Origin: Tolumonas auensis DSM 9187 | GTDB taxonomy: Bacteria; Pseudomonadota; Gammaproteobacteria; Enterobacterales; Aeromonadaceae | Assembly: GCF_000023065.1 (NCBI RefSeq) | Contig: NC_012691.1 | Coordinates: forward strand, 668,501 to 732,500 | Direction of reading: 5' to 3' | DNA: 64,000 bases | Shown: positions 16,608-26,098 of the stretch, one piece after another | How positions within the stretch are numbered: position 1 is the first letter of the stretch | Layout: the number at the start of each line of letters is the position of its first letter | Made by a program: the position numbers and the translations under genes | The notes under the pieces: generated by a model | What the model saw: only the letters and a program-made list of their open reading frames with translations | The model's database searches: none | What the model was told of the DNA's origin: nothing

Positions 16608-17921
16608 TTGAAACAAACCATGACGCGGGCCGACTTGCTTGGTCTCGGCTTTATGACCTTTGCCTTCTTTCTGGGGGCAGGCAATATTATTTTCCCTCCG
16701 ATGGCAGGTTACCTGGCTGGCGAAAACATGAGTTTTGCGATGCTGGGCTTTCTGATCACCGCAGTGGGGTTGCCATTGGCGACTCTTCTTTCAGTTGCAT
16801 TTGCCGGTGGCGGATTGCTCACGATGACCCGGATGTTACCGGCATGGGCTGGCACATCCATTGCGATCGCAACTTACATCATCATTGGCCCGGCTTTTGC
16901 GACACCGCGTACGGGTCTGGTGACTTATGAGATGGCGGTAAAACCGTTCATCGGTTCGTTTGATGGTCAGTTAATGCTGACGCTGTTTAGTGTGGCTTAT
17001 TTTGCGCTGACACTGTTTCTCTCTCTGAATCAGGGCAAACTGCTGGATGCCGTCGGCAAAGTGCTGACGCCAATCCTGGTATTATTACTGGCTGTATTAG
17101 GCATCGCGGTACTGGTTGCACCGCAGGGTTCGGTACCGTCTGTTGCGCCTGAATATCTGGGCCATCCGGTAGTGAAAGGCTTGCTGGAAGGTTACAACAC
17201 CATGGATACCTTCGGTGCTCTGATGTTCGGTATGCTGATCATTGATGTCCTGAAATCACGTGGTGTCAGCAATGTTATCCAGCAGACCCGTTATCTGGCA
17301 GTTGCCAGCGTGATTGCTGCAAGCGGACTGGCGCTGGTGTATATCGCGTTATTCCAATTGGGGGGGACCGCCGGTGGTGTGATGACTAACCCGCAAAATG
17401 GTGGTGAGTTGGTTGCGGCGTATGTTGCCATGCTGTTTGGCCCGATGGGTTCGGTGGTGCTGGCCGGTATCGTGGGTCTGGCCTGTCTGACAACCTCGGT
17501 CGGTCTGACTTCTGCCTGTGCGGATTTTTTCCATACCCTGTGGCCGCGTTTCAGTTATAAACAGTGTGCAGCAGCGATTGCGGTTTTATGCGCGATTGTG
17601 GCTAATGTTGGCCTGACACAACTGCTGGTGATTTCTATTCCGGTGCTGGTCGCTATTTATCCGGTAGTGGTCGCTCTCGTCGCAGTGACCTTTATGCGCG
17701 AATGGTTTTTTAATCAGGGTATGGCATTCCGGCTGGTGCTGGGTGTTGCACTGCTGTTTGGCTGTTTTGATGGTATTAAAGCCGCAGGCGTTGATCTTAG
17801 TGTGCTGAGTTTCCTGCCACTGTTTGATCTGGGGCTGGCATGGTTACTGCCAACACTGGCGGCTATCGTGGTCAGCTTGCTGTGGCGCTTACCGGAACAA
17901 TCTGCATTATCCGCCGAATAA
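16608..17921 (+). CDS. brnQ: BrnQ branched-chain amino acid:cation symporter
   Basis: A 437-residue, roughly 12-helix inner-membrane carrier for leucine, isoleucine and valine uptake, similar throughout to E. coli BrnQ. Conserved segments are LGLGFMTFAFFLGAGNIIFP, FATPRTGLVTYE, GYNTMDTFGALMFG and ACLTTSVGLTSACADFF. No ATG fits the ribosome-binding site; a TTG at 16608 lies six bases after GGAG (16598-16601) and gives the normal family N-terminus, while the first in-frame ATG (16620) is too far. The 276-base gap before it shows no other gene. Confidence 0.92.
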   Translation: MKQTMTRADLLGLGFMTFAFFLGAGNIIFPPMAGYLAGENMSFAMLGFLITAVGLPLATLLSVAFAGGGLLTMTRMLPAWAGTSIAIATYIIIGPAFATPRTGLVTYEMAVKPFIGSFDGQLMLTLFSVAYFALTLFLSLNQGKLLDAVGKVLTPILVLLLAVLGIAVLVAPQGSVPSVAPEYLGHPVVKGLLEGYNTMDTFGALMFGMLIIDVLKSRGVSNVIQQTRYLAVASVIAASGLALVYIALFQLGGTAGGVMTNPQNGGELVAAYVAMLFGPMGSVVLAGIVGLACLTTSVGLTSACADFFHTLWPRFSYKQCAAAIAVLCAIVANVGLTQLLVISIPVLVAIYPVVVALVAVTFMREWFFNQGMAFRLVLGVALLFGCFDGIKAAGVDLSVLSFLPLFDLGLAWLLPTLAAIVVSLLWRLPEQSALSAE

Positions 17922-18055
17922 CGTAAGTTTCACCGGCATTTATCAGCGATAAATGCCGGATCTCTCTTCTGTCACTATTCTGTTATCCCTTCTTAAACGA
18001 ATTGTCATTCTTTACCTCTACCTTGGTGGGTAAGACCTTGCGGGCGGAGAAGAAT

Positions 18056-18550
18056 ATGCAATTTATTCAGCGTTGGGATCAAAAAACCAGCCAGCTCTTC
18101 TTATCTCACTGTTATAACCAGTTTCAGGCAAAAATCAGTCGCTGTATTTCCCGCACCGGGGATGGCCCGTTTTATCTGTTACTGGGTATTACTCTTGCCT
18201 GGTGTGATGGTGTCCGTGGACAGGATTTTTTCCTGTATGCACTGATGGCTTTCGCTGTCGAACTGCCCGTGTACTGGGTTCTCAAAAATAGTTTTAAACG
18301 TGAACGGCCACGTAATCTGCCGGTCTTTATTACACCGTCTGATCGTTACAGTCTGCCATCAGGTCATACTGCCGCTGCTTTTTTAATGGCGGAAACGGTA
18401 GCCGTATTTTATCCCATGATGTTGTGGATCGCGTTTATCTGGGCCGGGTTTATCGGCGCTTCTCGTTTGTTACTTGGCGTGCATTATCTGACTGATCTGA
18501 TTGCCGGAGCAGGACTGGGTCTGTTTGCCGCGTGGTGTGTGCTGCCTTAA
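18056..18550 (+). CDS. PAP2-superfamily membrane phosphatase
   Basis: A 164-residue membrane protein with the three-part PAP2 active site: K-x6-RP (KNSFKRERP), PSGH (SLPSGHTAA) and SR-x5-H-x3-D (SRLLLGVHYLTD). Such enzymes dephosphorylate lipid or undecaprenyl pyrophosphates in the membrane. The ATG at 18056 has GGAG upstream; the open frame begins earlier at a TTG without support. The next gene, a glycosyltransferase, starts 12 bases after its stop, so a shared role in envelope lipid or glycan metabolism is inferred. Confidence 0.85.
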   Translation: MQFIQRWDQKTSQLFLSHCYNQFQAKISRCISRTGDGPFYLLLGITLAWCDGVRGQDFFLYALMAFAVELPVYWVLKNSFKRERPRNLPVFITPSDRYSLPSGHTAAAFLMAETVAVFYPMMLWIAFIWAGFIGASRLLLGVHYLTDLIAGAGLGLFAAWCVLP

Positions 18551-18561
18551 GGGTATTAAGA

Positions 18562-19659
18562 ATGCGGATTTTATATGGTGTACAGGGTACGGGAAACGGA
18601 CATATCTCCCGCTGCAGGTTAATTGCGAAAGCACTGCAGGCGGAAGGGGTAGACGTTGATTATGTGCTGAGTGGCAGAGAGGCGCATGCCTATTTTGATA
18701 TGCAGGAATTCGGCGATTACCGTGCTGTGCCGGGGCTGACTTTTGTCACCCGCAATGGTGCTATTGATTTGCTGGCGACCGTCGGCCGTAGTCAGCCCCT
18801 GCGTTTATTCCGCGATATCCGCCAGTTATCGCTGCAGGATTATGATTTTATTATCAGTGATTTTGAGCCGGTTACCGCATGGGCAGCCAAAAGACAGAAC
18901 ATACCGAGTCTGGGGATCAGTCATCAGGCCTCTTTTCGTTACGGAATACCGCAAACCGGCAATAATTTGTTCGCGCGTCTGACGATGCGGCATTTTGCCC
19001 CGGTCCATCATGCGGTGGGTTTACACTGGTATCACTTTGGCTATCCGATCCTGCCGCCGGTGATTGAAACGTTGCAGCCGGATAATGACAGCGGCGATAT
19101 TCTGGTTTATCTGCCATTTGAAGCACCTGCTGCGATTTTTGAGTTGCTGTCCCGTTTTAAATCGGCGCGGTTTATCTGTTTCCATCCACAGTTCACCATT
19201 CCGGTAGAACAGAATAACCTGTGTTTTATGCCGCTGGGCAGAGACAGCTTTGTGAAAGCATTACGCGGTTGTAATGGCGTGATCTGTAATGCCGGTTTTG
19301 AACTGGCATCTGAAGCATTGACACTGGGTAAGCGACTCTTGCTGAAACCAGTGCAGGGACAATTTGAACAGGCATCGAATGCGATGACACTTGAGTTGCT
19401 TGGTCTGGCGCATGTCATGCAGCGACTCGATCCGGGTCAGGTAAGGCATTGGCTGAATGCAGAAAAAGCCGGACAGGTTCACTATCCGGATGTGGCGACG
19501 GCGATTGCTGAGTGGCTGGCTAAGGGACGTAGCGAATCAGTGCCTGATCTGGCTGAAAGATTATGGCGGCAGGTCATTTTCCCGGAACCGGTGATGGAGC
19601 GTATCCATGAGTTGGGGCTGGGTGCCGATTTATCCAACGGACAACTGATGCGTGCCTGA
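18562..19659 (+). CDS. MJ1255/VC2487-type glycosyltransferase (GT-B fold)
   Basis: A 365-residue protein starting MRILYGVQGTGNGHISRC, the glycine-rich N-terminus of GT-B enzymes related to MurG and UDP-glucuronosyltransferases. In the C-terminal half, GVICNAGFELASEALTLGKRLLLKP resembles their donor-binding loop. It matches my memory of the uncharacterised MJ1255/VC2487 family. The open frame runs 10 codons further upstream into the phosphatase gene, but the ATG at 18562 starts the conserved fold. Coupling with the PAP2 gene suggests a lipid-linked acceptor. Donor and acceptor are unknown. Confidence 0.8.
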   Translation: MRILYGVQGTGNGHISRCRLIAKALQAEGVDVDYVLSGREAHAYFDMQEFGDYRAVPGLTFVTRNGAIDLLATVGRSQPLRLFRDIRQLSLQDYDFIISDFEPVTAWAAKRQNIPSLGISHQASFRYGIPQTGNNLFARLTMRHFAPVHHAVGLHWYHFGYPILPPVIETLQPDNDSGDILVYLPFEAPAAIFELLSRFKSARFICFHPQFTIPVEQNNLCFMPLGRDSFVKALRGCNGVICNAGFELASEALTLGKRLLLKPVQGQFEQASNAMTLELLGLAHVMQRLDPGQVRHWLNAEKAGQVHYPDVATAIAEWLAKGRSESVPDLAERLWRQVIFPEPVMERIHELGLGADLSNGQLMRA

Positions 19660-20023
19660 CGGTGAGTCTGTTCAGTCCGCGCTTTTTTTCATGACATATC
19701 CCGCGTTTTTAAGCCCTGTCTGATCCCTGAGCCGCACTTGGATATATAGTGAAACTGTTCTGAAGATGCGTTGCCTGTTGGCGTAGCGGCAAAGAATCGT
19801 TAGGATAGAAACTCTATTGCGGCAAGCGGATGATCTCTTCCACCCGAATAGGTAGCTGATTGCTCTGTCAGGCGGGTCGTAGCGCAGGACCAGAGACAGG
19901 CTACCAGGAGCCTCCGCAGCCCGTTAGTTACCTGTTACGGATGAACAGCGTGGCATAAAGTCCGCTTCAGGCGGCAGCGCGAGCAAACTTCAAGTAATCG
20001 AGACAAGCCTGGGAGGGCTTAGC
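19660..20023 (+). other. 364-base leader/intergenic region before ilvIH
   Basis: A noncoding stretch that is GC-richer than other gaps here. Small hairpins include AGGCT-ACCAGG-AGCCT (19897-19912), CCGC-TTCAG-GCGG (19962-19974) and AAGCC/GGCTT (20005-20020). The last one places the ilvI ribosome-binding site GGGAGG in and beside its loop. No leader peptide rich in Ile, Leu or Val codons was found. Regulation at promoter level (Lrp in E. coli) or at RNA level is possible. Confidence 0.4.
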
Positions 20024-21742
20024 ATGGAGATGTTATCAGGCGCGGAAATGGTAGTACGAGCGCTCGAAGACGAAGGGATAGAGCATATTTTCGGATATCC
20101 TGGCGGGTCTGTGCTCGATATTTATGATGCCCTTTTCGAGAATAGCAAGATCGAGCATATTCTGGTTCGTCATGAGCAGGCAGCGGTTCATATGGCGGAC
20201 GGTTATGCACGTGCAACCGGTAAAGTCGGAGCGGTGCTGGTGACTTCTGGTCCGGGAGCGACCAACTGTATCACTGGTATTGCAACTGCTTATATGGATT
20301 CAGTCCCGTTAGTGGTTCTGTCCGGTCAGGTCGCAACCAGCCTGATTGGTAATGATGCGTTTCAGGAAACCGACATGATCGGGATTTCCCGTCCGGTGGT
20401 GAAACACAGCTTCCTGTGTAAAGAGGCAGCTGATATTCCTCAGGCGATCAAGAAAGCATTTTATATTGCGTCAACCGGCCGTCCGGGCCCGGTGGTCGTC
20501 GATCTGCCGAAAGATGTGCAGAATCCGGCTATCAAAGTACCGTATGTCTATCCGGAATCTGTCAGCTTACGTTCATACAACCCGACAAAATCCGGCCATA
20601 AAGGTCAGATCAAGCGTGCAGCCAAATTACTGGCTGATGCACGCAAACCGGTGATGTATATCGGTGGTGGCGCCATTGCCGCCAATGCCAGCGACCAGTT
20701 GATGCGTATTGCCGAACTGTTCAGTTTGCCGGTAACTTCAACACTGATGGGATTGGGCGCATTCCCATGTTCACATCATCAGTTTATCGGCATGCTGGGT
20801 ATGCACGGTACTTTTGAATCGAACAATGCGATGCATCATTCCGATTTGATCCTGGCGGTAGGTGCACGTTTTGACGATCGTGTGACCAACAATATCGCCA
20901 AGTTCTGCCCGGATGCCAAAATCATCCACATTGATATCGATCCAACTTCGATCGCCAAAATCATACCGGTTGATGTGCCGATTGTCGGTGCAGTTGATAC
21001 CGTGCTGGAGCAGATGCTGGATGCTATTAATGAGATGGAGCTGGATACCGATAATGACGGTCTGGCTGATTGGTGGGAACAGATTGACGGCTGGCGTGCC
21101 CAGCGTTGCCTGAGCTACAAGACAGAAACTGCAGTGATCAAGCCGCAACAAGTGATTGAAGCGTTGTATAAAGTCACTGACGGTAATGCGATTGTGGCGT
21201 CAGACGTAGGTCAGCACCAGATGTTCGCGGCACTGTATTATCCGTTTAACCGTCCGCGTCAGTGGATCAATTCGGGTGGCCTCGGCACTATGGGCTTTGG
21301 CTTCCCGGCGGCTATCGGTGCCAAGCTGGCATATCCGGATCAGGTCGTCTGCTGTGTGACCGGTGACGGTTCCATTCAGATGAATATCCAGGAACTGTCG
21401 ACCTGTCTGCAATACGGTATTCCGGTCAAGATCATTGCACTGAACAACCGTTCGCTGGGTATGGTGAAACAGTGGCAGAAAATGTTCTATGGTGGTCGTC
21501 AAAGCCATTCGTACATGGACTCGCTGCCTGATTTTGTCAAACTGGCTGAGTCATATGGTCACGTGGGTATCCGCGTTGATCATCCGGATGATCTGGAAGG
21601 AGCACTGGAACAGTGTTTCGCACTGAAAGATCGCCTGGTGTTTATGGATATCGCGGTTGATCCGGATGAGCATGTTTATCCGATGCAGATCAAATTCGGT
21701 GCGATGAACGAAATGTGGCTGAGTAAAACGGAGCGTACCTGA
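20024..21742 (+). CDS. ilvI: acetolactate synthase III large subunit
   Basis: A 572-residue thiamine-diphosphate enzyme that condenses pyruvate with pyruvate or 2-oxobutyrate, the first step of valine, leucine and isoleucine synthesis. The N-terminus [14 protein letters not shown] is that of IlvI. The catalytic Glu is E51 in [20 protein letters not shown], the FAD region includes [13 protein letters not shown], and the cofactor motif runs from GDGSIQMN to NN. GGGAGGG precedes the ATG. It overlaps ilvH by one base (TGATG), giving a coupled two-subunit operon. Confidence 0.96.
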   Translation: MEMLSGAEMVVRALEDEGIEHIFGYPGGSVLDIYDALFENSKIEHILVRHEQAAVHMADGYARATGKVGAVLVTSGPGATNCITGIATAYMDSVPLVVLSGQVATSLIGNDAFQETDMIGISRPVVKHSFLCKEAADIPQAIKKAFYIASTGRPGPVVVDLPKDVQNPAIKVPYVYPESVSLRSYNPTKSGHKGQIKRAAKLLADARKPVMYIGGGAIAANASDQLMRIAELFSLPVTSTLMGLGAFPCSHHQFIGMLGMHGTFESNNAMHHSDLILAVGARFDDRVTNNIAKFCPDAKIIHIDIDPTSIAKIIPVDVPIVGAVDTVLEQMLDAINEMELDTDNDGLADWWEQIDGWRAQRCLSYKTETAVIKPQQVIEALYKVTDGNAIVASDVGQHQMFAALYYPFNRPRQWINSGGLGTMGFGFPAAIGAKLAYPDQVVCCVTGDGSIQMNIQELSTCLQYGIPVKIIALNNRSLGMVKQWQKMFYGGRQSHSYMDSLPDFVKLAESYGHVGIRVDHPDDLEGALEQCFALKDRLVFMDIAVDPDEHVYPMQIKFGAMNEMWLSKTERT

Positions 21743-22236
21743 TGCGACATATTATTTCTGTCCTGCTGGAAAACGAAGCCGGTGCTCTGAGTCGTGTCGT
21801 CGGTCTGTTTTCGCAGCGTGCTTATAACATTGAGTCATTGACGGTAGCGCCTACCGAAGATGCCACTTTGTCCCGTATGACGATTGTTACCAGCGGTGAA
21901 ATTCAGATCATTGAACAGATCACCAAGCAATTGCACAAACTGGTCGATGTACTGAAGGTTTGCGACATCACTGAAGGCGCGCATGTCGAGCGTGAAGTGA
22001 TGCTGGTCAAGACCCGCTGTGCCGGTGGTTCCCGTGATGAAGTAATGCGGATGGCTGAGATTTATCGCGGCCAGATCGTGGATGTCACCCCGGAACTGTA
22101 TACCGTTCAGCTGGTCGGCAGCAGTGATAAGCTGGATGCGTTCCTGCATACGCTGGCGCAGGTGACTGACATTGTCGAAGTCGTGCGTAGCGGCGTCTGC
22201 GGTATCGCCCGCGGTGATCGTTCGCTGCATGCCTGA
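21742..22236 (+). CDS. ilvH: acetolactate synthase III regulatory subunit
   Basis: A 164-residue ACT-domain subunit (E. coli 163) that activates IlvI and makes it sensitive to valine. The N-terminal ACT domain begins [19 protein letters not shown]. Residues N11, G14 and N29, linked to valine feedback in E. coli, are all present, so inhibition by valine is expected. The start overlaps the ilvI stop. A good terminator follows. Confidence 0.96.
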   Translation: MRHIISVLLENEAGALSRVVGLFSQRAYNIESLTVAPTEDATLSRMTIVTSGEIQIIEQITKQLHKLVDVLKVCDITEGAHVEREVMLVKTRCAGGSRDEVMRMAEIYRGQIVDVTPELYTVQLVGSSDKLDAFLHTLAQVTDIVEVVRSGVCGIARGDRSLHA

Positions 22237-22254
22237 TTGATTGGTAAAACGATA

Positions 22255-22283
22255 TAAAAGCGGCCTCATATCGAGGCCGTTTT
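22255..22283 (+). terminator. terminator of ilvIH
   Basis: CGGCCTC-ATATC-GAGGCCG followed by TTTTC lies about 25 bases after the ilvH stop. Confidence 0.8.
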
Positions 22284-22398
22284 CTTTTGGCGATTTGTTC
22301 ATCACTTAGTCTGACTATGTCTTAATTACTATTGACAGCGTTGCCGGCTATCCCTATGATTCGTGTCGCTTCCAGTACATGGATGCATCCAGCATTGT

Positions 22399-22474
<76 letters not shown>

Positions 22475-22510
22475 AATTCTGATTTCAGATCAGATAAAAT
22501 ACCGAATATC

Positions 22511-22586
<76 letters not shown>

Positions 22587-22589
22587 AAT

Positions 22590-22622
22590 AAAAAGGCCCG
22601 TCTCAATGAGACGGGCCTTTTT
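22590..22622. terminator. strong bidirectional terminator between the tRNA genes and yadS
   Basis: AAAAAGGCCCGTCTC-AAT-GAGACGGGCCTTTTT forms a nearly perfect stem with T runs on both strands. It can end the tRNA transcript and the convergent yadS operon. Confidence 0.92.
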
Positions 22623-22669
22623 ACTGTCTGCGGTTTAATAAAACGGCTCTGTTCAGAGCAGAATAACGG

Positions 22670-23308
22670 CTAATCGTCTTTGCCGAGATGAAAGGTTGGC
22701 AGAGAGAGATGCAGAAAAATCGCCGGTACCCGCACACACAGCAGACTGAGCATGCTGACAAACATCGACGCAACATGACCCAGACCTACATCAAGTAATA
22801 TCACATAGATGGAACCGCTCAGAAGGCAGGCGGTGACATAGACCTCTTTGCGCAGCACCATCGGAATTTCTCCGGCCAGAATATCGCGAACCACACCACC
22901 GGCGACGCCGGTAATACAACCCATAATCACGGCAATGATGCCAGAAGTGCCATAGCTCAGCGCTTTTTGCGCACCGATCACGACGAACAGGGCCAGCCCG
23001 ACGGCATCCAGCAGCGGTAACAGGTACCAGGGGAAGCGGTGCTGAACACGGGCAATCCCCATACCGGCAACGGCAGTCAGCGCGATGGTCAGCAGATAGT
23101 GCGAGTCCTTGATCCAGAACACCGGCGTGGCGCCGATTAATAAATCACGGATCGTACCGCCGCCGATGGAAGTGACCGCAGCTAATACTAATACACCGAT
23201 AATATCCATTTTCAGCCGGCCGGCGACCAGTACACCGGAAAAAGCAAAAACAACTGTTCCTAACAGGTCGATAAAATAGATCAGATTATCAATAAACAAA
23301 GGCTGCAT
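22670..23308 (-). CDS. yadS: TRIC-channel family membrane protein YadS
   Basis: A 212-residue membrane protein made of two UPF0126/TRIC repeats of three helices, each with a glycine-kinked motif: SIGGGTIRDLL in the first and GVAGGVVRDIL in the second. The C-terminus HLSLPTFHL and the position after mtnN-btuF match E. coli YadS. TRIC homologues conduct monovalent cations; the role in bacteria is unclear. The frame is open to a TTG at 23371 overlapping btuF, but the ATG at 23308 (MQPLFIDN) with GAGAG upstream fits the family better. Confidence 0.85.
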   Translation of the reverse strand: MQPLFIDNLIYFIDLLGTVVFAFSGVLVAGRLKMDIIGVLVLAAVTSIGGGTIRDLLIGATPVFWIKDSHYLLTIALTAVAGMGIARVQHRFPWYLLPLLDAVGLALFVVIGAQKALSYGTSGIIAVIMGCITGVAGGVVRDILAGEIPMVLRKEVYVTACLLSGSIYVILLDVGLGHVASMFVSMLSLLCVRVPAIFLHLSLPTFHLGKDD

Positions 23309-23367
23309 GATGCTCTCAGCTGACAATGATTTAAGGGCTGCGATTGTAAATAGTATGTTAATACTAC

Positions 23368-24210
23368 TCAATTAACCGGCGATGTTATTTCCGAATTTTT
23401 TACTACAGCGTCTATTTTGCCGCACATCTGTTCGATACCCAGTAATACCCGTGGTGATAAACGGTGCAACCAGTCGGCTTTCAGCAGGTACAAATGTTTT
23501 TGTTTTACCGCAGCAAGTTGCGGCCACTTCAGCCAGTGCTGCAGATCACTGCCATGCTGGGTAGCAAAGATAACTTGTGGGTCTGCCGCTAATACGGCTT
23601 CTTCACTGAGTTGCGGATAGGGGGCCTTGCTGTCAGCAAAAGGATTCTCAGCACCACACATGGTCATGATTTCCTGAATATAGGAGCCGTTCGCAACGGT
23701 GGTCAGCGGCGGATACCAGAGCTGATAAAATGCTTTTATTCTGGGATGCTGCTGGCTTCGCTGACGATAAAAGGCAAATTTATCCGCGATTTGCGCCGCC
23801 AGAAGATTGGCCTGTTCTGTATGACCGGTTTTCTCACCCAGCAAGCGTAACTCCTGCGGCAAATCATCCAGCTGTTGCGATTTCAGTAATAACAGCGGGA
23901 TCCCTAATGCTTTGACTTGCTGCTGCATCATTGTCTGGGTTGAACCCCAGACAATCACCAGATCCGGCTTTACCATCAGTAAGCTTTCGCTATTCAGGCT
24001 CTGGTAGTTAGCGACCTTAGGCAAGGTTTTGACGATGTCGGGATAGTCACTGGCCTGATCGGTGGCAACGACCTGCGAGCCGGCGCCGATAGCGTAGAGC
24101 ATTTCCGTGATGTGCGGAGTCAGACTGACGATACGCTGTGGCGCCGCCAGCGCAGACACCGGTAGCAGTAACGCCAGCCAGGGCAGCAGACAATTACGCC
24201 AGATTGACAT
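23368..24210 (-). CDS. btuF: periplasmic vitamin B12-binding protein
   Basis: A 280-residue periplasmic binding protein of the cobalamin ABC transporter BtuCD. A signal peptide (LALLLPVSALAAPQ, cleavage near residue 23) is followed by RIVSLTPHITEMLYAIGAG, the helical-backbone binding-protein N-lobe, and by the conserved C-lobe segment. No btuC or btuD is adjacent, as in E. coli where they also map apart from btuF. It lies 63 bases after mtnN on the same strand, the same order as E. coli mtnN-btuF-yadS. Confidence 0.92.
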   Translation of the reverse strand: MSIWRNCLLPWLALLLPVSALAAPQRIVSLTPHITEMLYAIGAGSQVVATDQASDYPDIVKTLPKVANYQSLNSESLLMVKPDLVIVWGSTQTMMQQQVKALGIPLLLLKSQQLDDLPQELRLLGEKTGHTEQANLLAAQIADKFAFYRQRSQQHPRIKAFYQLWYPPLTTVANGSYIQEIMTMCGAENPFADSKAPYPQLSEEAVLAADPQVIFATQHGSDLQHWLKWPQLAAVKQKHLYLLKADWLHRLSPRVLLGIEQMCGKIDAVVKNSEITSPVN

Positions 24211-24273
24211 ACGCGTTCCATCCGTAAAGTGTAATTAATGTCAGCCGGCAACCCTGGCCAGATTGGGGTGTCA

Positions 24274-24966
24274 TCAGAGCTGTTTCAGCATCGCAACGAT
24301 CATGGCTGAAGAGTTTTTCGCCGCGACTTCCAGATACTCTTCGAAGGTGCTTGGCGATTCAGTACCAGCGATATCGGACAGTGAGCGGATCACCACAAAT
24401 GGTACTTTGAACTGGTGACATACCTGGGCAATTGCGGCAGCTTCCATCTCTGCAGCCATCATCGCCGGGAACGTCTGACGCACCTGCTCAATATGGTCAG
24501 GATCGCACATGAACTGATCACCAGTACAGATCAGACCGATACGGCTCTGTAATTCCGGCAGCTGATGCATCACCTGGGTTGCCACTTCAATCAGCTTGCT
24601 ATCAGAGATGAATGCCGCCGGTTGTTGCGGTAACTGACCTGGCTCATAACCGAATGCGGTGACATTCACATCGTGGTGACGCACTTCATCCGAAATAACC
24701 ACGTCACCGACACGCAGTTCCGGATCAAAACCACCGGCAGAACCGGTATTGATAACACAATCCGGCGCGTAACGATCCAGCAGGATGGTCGTTGCGATGC
24801 TGGCTGCTACCTTGCCGATTCCGGAACGGGTCAGGATCACGTCATGTCCGGCCAGTTCGCCACGATAAAACTCGCAACCAGCAATACTCAGGGTTTCCAT
24901 GTTGCTGATTTGTTCACGTAAAATGGCAACTTCCGGCTCCATTGCGCCGATGATTCCTATTTTCAT
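24274..24966 (-). CDS. mtnN: 5'-methylthioadenosine/S-adenosylhomocysteine nucleosidase
   Basis: A 230-residue nucleosidase that cleaves methylthioadenosine and S-adenosylhomocysteine, recycling SAM by-products and yielding the autoinducer-2 precursor. It starts [13 protein letters not shown] with catalytic E12; [18 protein letters not shown] and the catalytic-Asp segment [13 protein letters not shown] follow. The GTG one codon earlier is less likely than the ATG, which has GAGG five bases ahead. It leads the mtnN-btuF-yadS block and is divergent from yhcC. Confidence 0.95.
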   Translation of the reverse strand: MKIGIIGAMEPEVAILREQISNMETLSIAGCEFYRGELAGHDVILTRSGIGKVAASIATTILLDRYAPDCVINTGSAGGFDPELRVGDVVISDEVRHHDVNVTAFGYEPGQLPQQPAAFISDSKLIEVATQVMHQLPELQSRIGLICTGDQFMCDPDHIEQVRQTFPAMMAAEMEAAAIAQVCHQFKVPFVVIRSLSDIAGTESPSTFEEYLEVAAKNSSAMIVAMLKQL

Positions 24967-25110
24967 CACTACCTCGAAGAGTTCGCCATTCGGTCTGGCA
25001 AAGAAATATTAAGTATGATCATAGCAATATCCATGCTTGGTGACGAGTCGCAGCGATGCGGCTGCCCGGCATTTCCTTTACAATGGCGCCGCTTAATTTC
25101 GGGAGCCGTC

Positions 25111-26037
25111 ATGCAAATACATCTTTTAGTGAATACCTTCGGTCAGGATCTGTTACATCGCTATGGCGAGAAGATCCATAAACTGACCTTGCACGGCTCT
25201 TTTACCTGTCCGAATCGTGACGGTACGCTGGGGAAGGGGGGATGTACCTTCTGCAATGTGGCGTCTTTTGCTGATGAAGGTACTCAGCAATTATCGATTG
25301 GGGAGCAACTGGCCGCCCGTAAAGATGAGATCACCCGGGCCCGGCGTTATCTGGCCTATTTTCAGGCGTATACCAGTACCTATGCCGAAGTGGCTTATCT
25401 GCAAAAAATGTATGAAGAAGCATTGCAGGTGGCCGACATGGTTGGTTTATGCGTGGGTACCCGTCCGGATTGCGTGCCGGATGCGGTGCTCGATCTGCTG
25501 AGCAGTTATCAGCAGCAGGGGCTGGAGATCTGGCTGGAACTGGGCTTGCAGAGTGCGCACGCTGCTACCCTGAAACGCATCAACCGCGGGCACGATTACA
25601 GCGCCTATGCCGATGCGGTTGAGCGGGCCAGAGCAAGAAATCTGAAGATCTGTACCCACCTCATTGTCGGATTACCGGAAGAAGGGAACGATGAGTGTCT
25701 GTCTACCCTGCAGCAGGTGGTCGCAACCGGTACGGATGGTATTAAGCTGCATCCGCTGCATGTGGTTGAAGGCAGTACCATGGCCAAAGCCTGGCGGGCC
25801 GGACGGTTACAGACCTTATCGCAGAAAGAATATGCCGAAATCGCGGCGAACATGATCCGGCATACGCCACCGGAGGTGGTTTATCACCGGGTGACAGCGA
25901 CCGCCCGCCGGCCGACATTGCTGGCACCGGAATGGTGTGAACGTCGCTGGGGTGTCATGCTCGATATTTATCGTCATTTGGAACAACTTGGTCCGCAGGG
26001 CAGTGCATTAGGTCAACCCTTTCAGTTTCCGGGCTAG
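25111..26037 (+). CDS. yhcC: radical SAM protein YhcC
   Basis: A 308-residue radical SAM protein (E. coli YhcC 309). The cluster motif is extended: C in FTCPNRDG, then CTFC in GGCTFCNVASF. GLCVGTRPDCVPDAVLDLL and LKLHPLHV-like KLHPLHVVEG are further family segments. The reaction is not established. The open frame extends upstream to 25015 but ATG 25111 aligns with E. coli. It sits directly before arcB, as in E. coli, a long-conserved pairing that hints at a functional link. Confidence 0.92.
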   Translation: MQIHLLVNTFGQDLLHRYGEKIHKLTLHGSFTCPNRDGTLGKGGCTFCNVASFADEGTQQLSIGEQLAARKDEITRARRYLAYFQAYTSTYAEVAYLQKMYEEALQVADMVGLCVGTRPDCVPDAVLDLLSSYQQQGLEIWLELGLQSAHAATLKRINRGHDYSAYADAVERARARNLKICTHLIVGLPEEGNDECLSTLQQVVATGTDGIKLHPLHVVEGSTMAKAWRAGRLQTLSQKEYAEIAANMIRHTPPEVVYHRVTATARRPTLLAPEWCERRWGVMLDIYRHLEQLGPQGSALGQPFQFPG

Positions 26038-26098
26038 GAAGCACCCCGATTACCCGTTATGCTGATCCTGCTTGGTTTTTTCGCCACAGGATAAGGCA

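Noticed and set aside
19660-20023. Attenuator leader peptide for ilvIH
   Set aside because: Short frames here (MRCLLA, MISSTRIGS) lack runs of Val, Leu or Ile codons and no terminator hairpin precedes ilvI.
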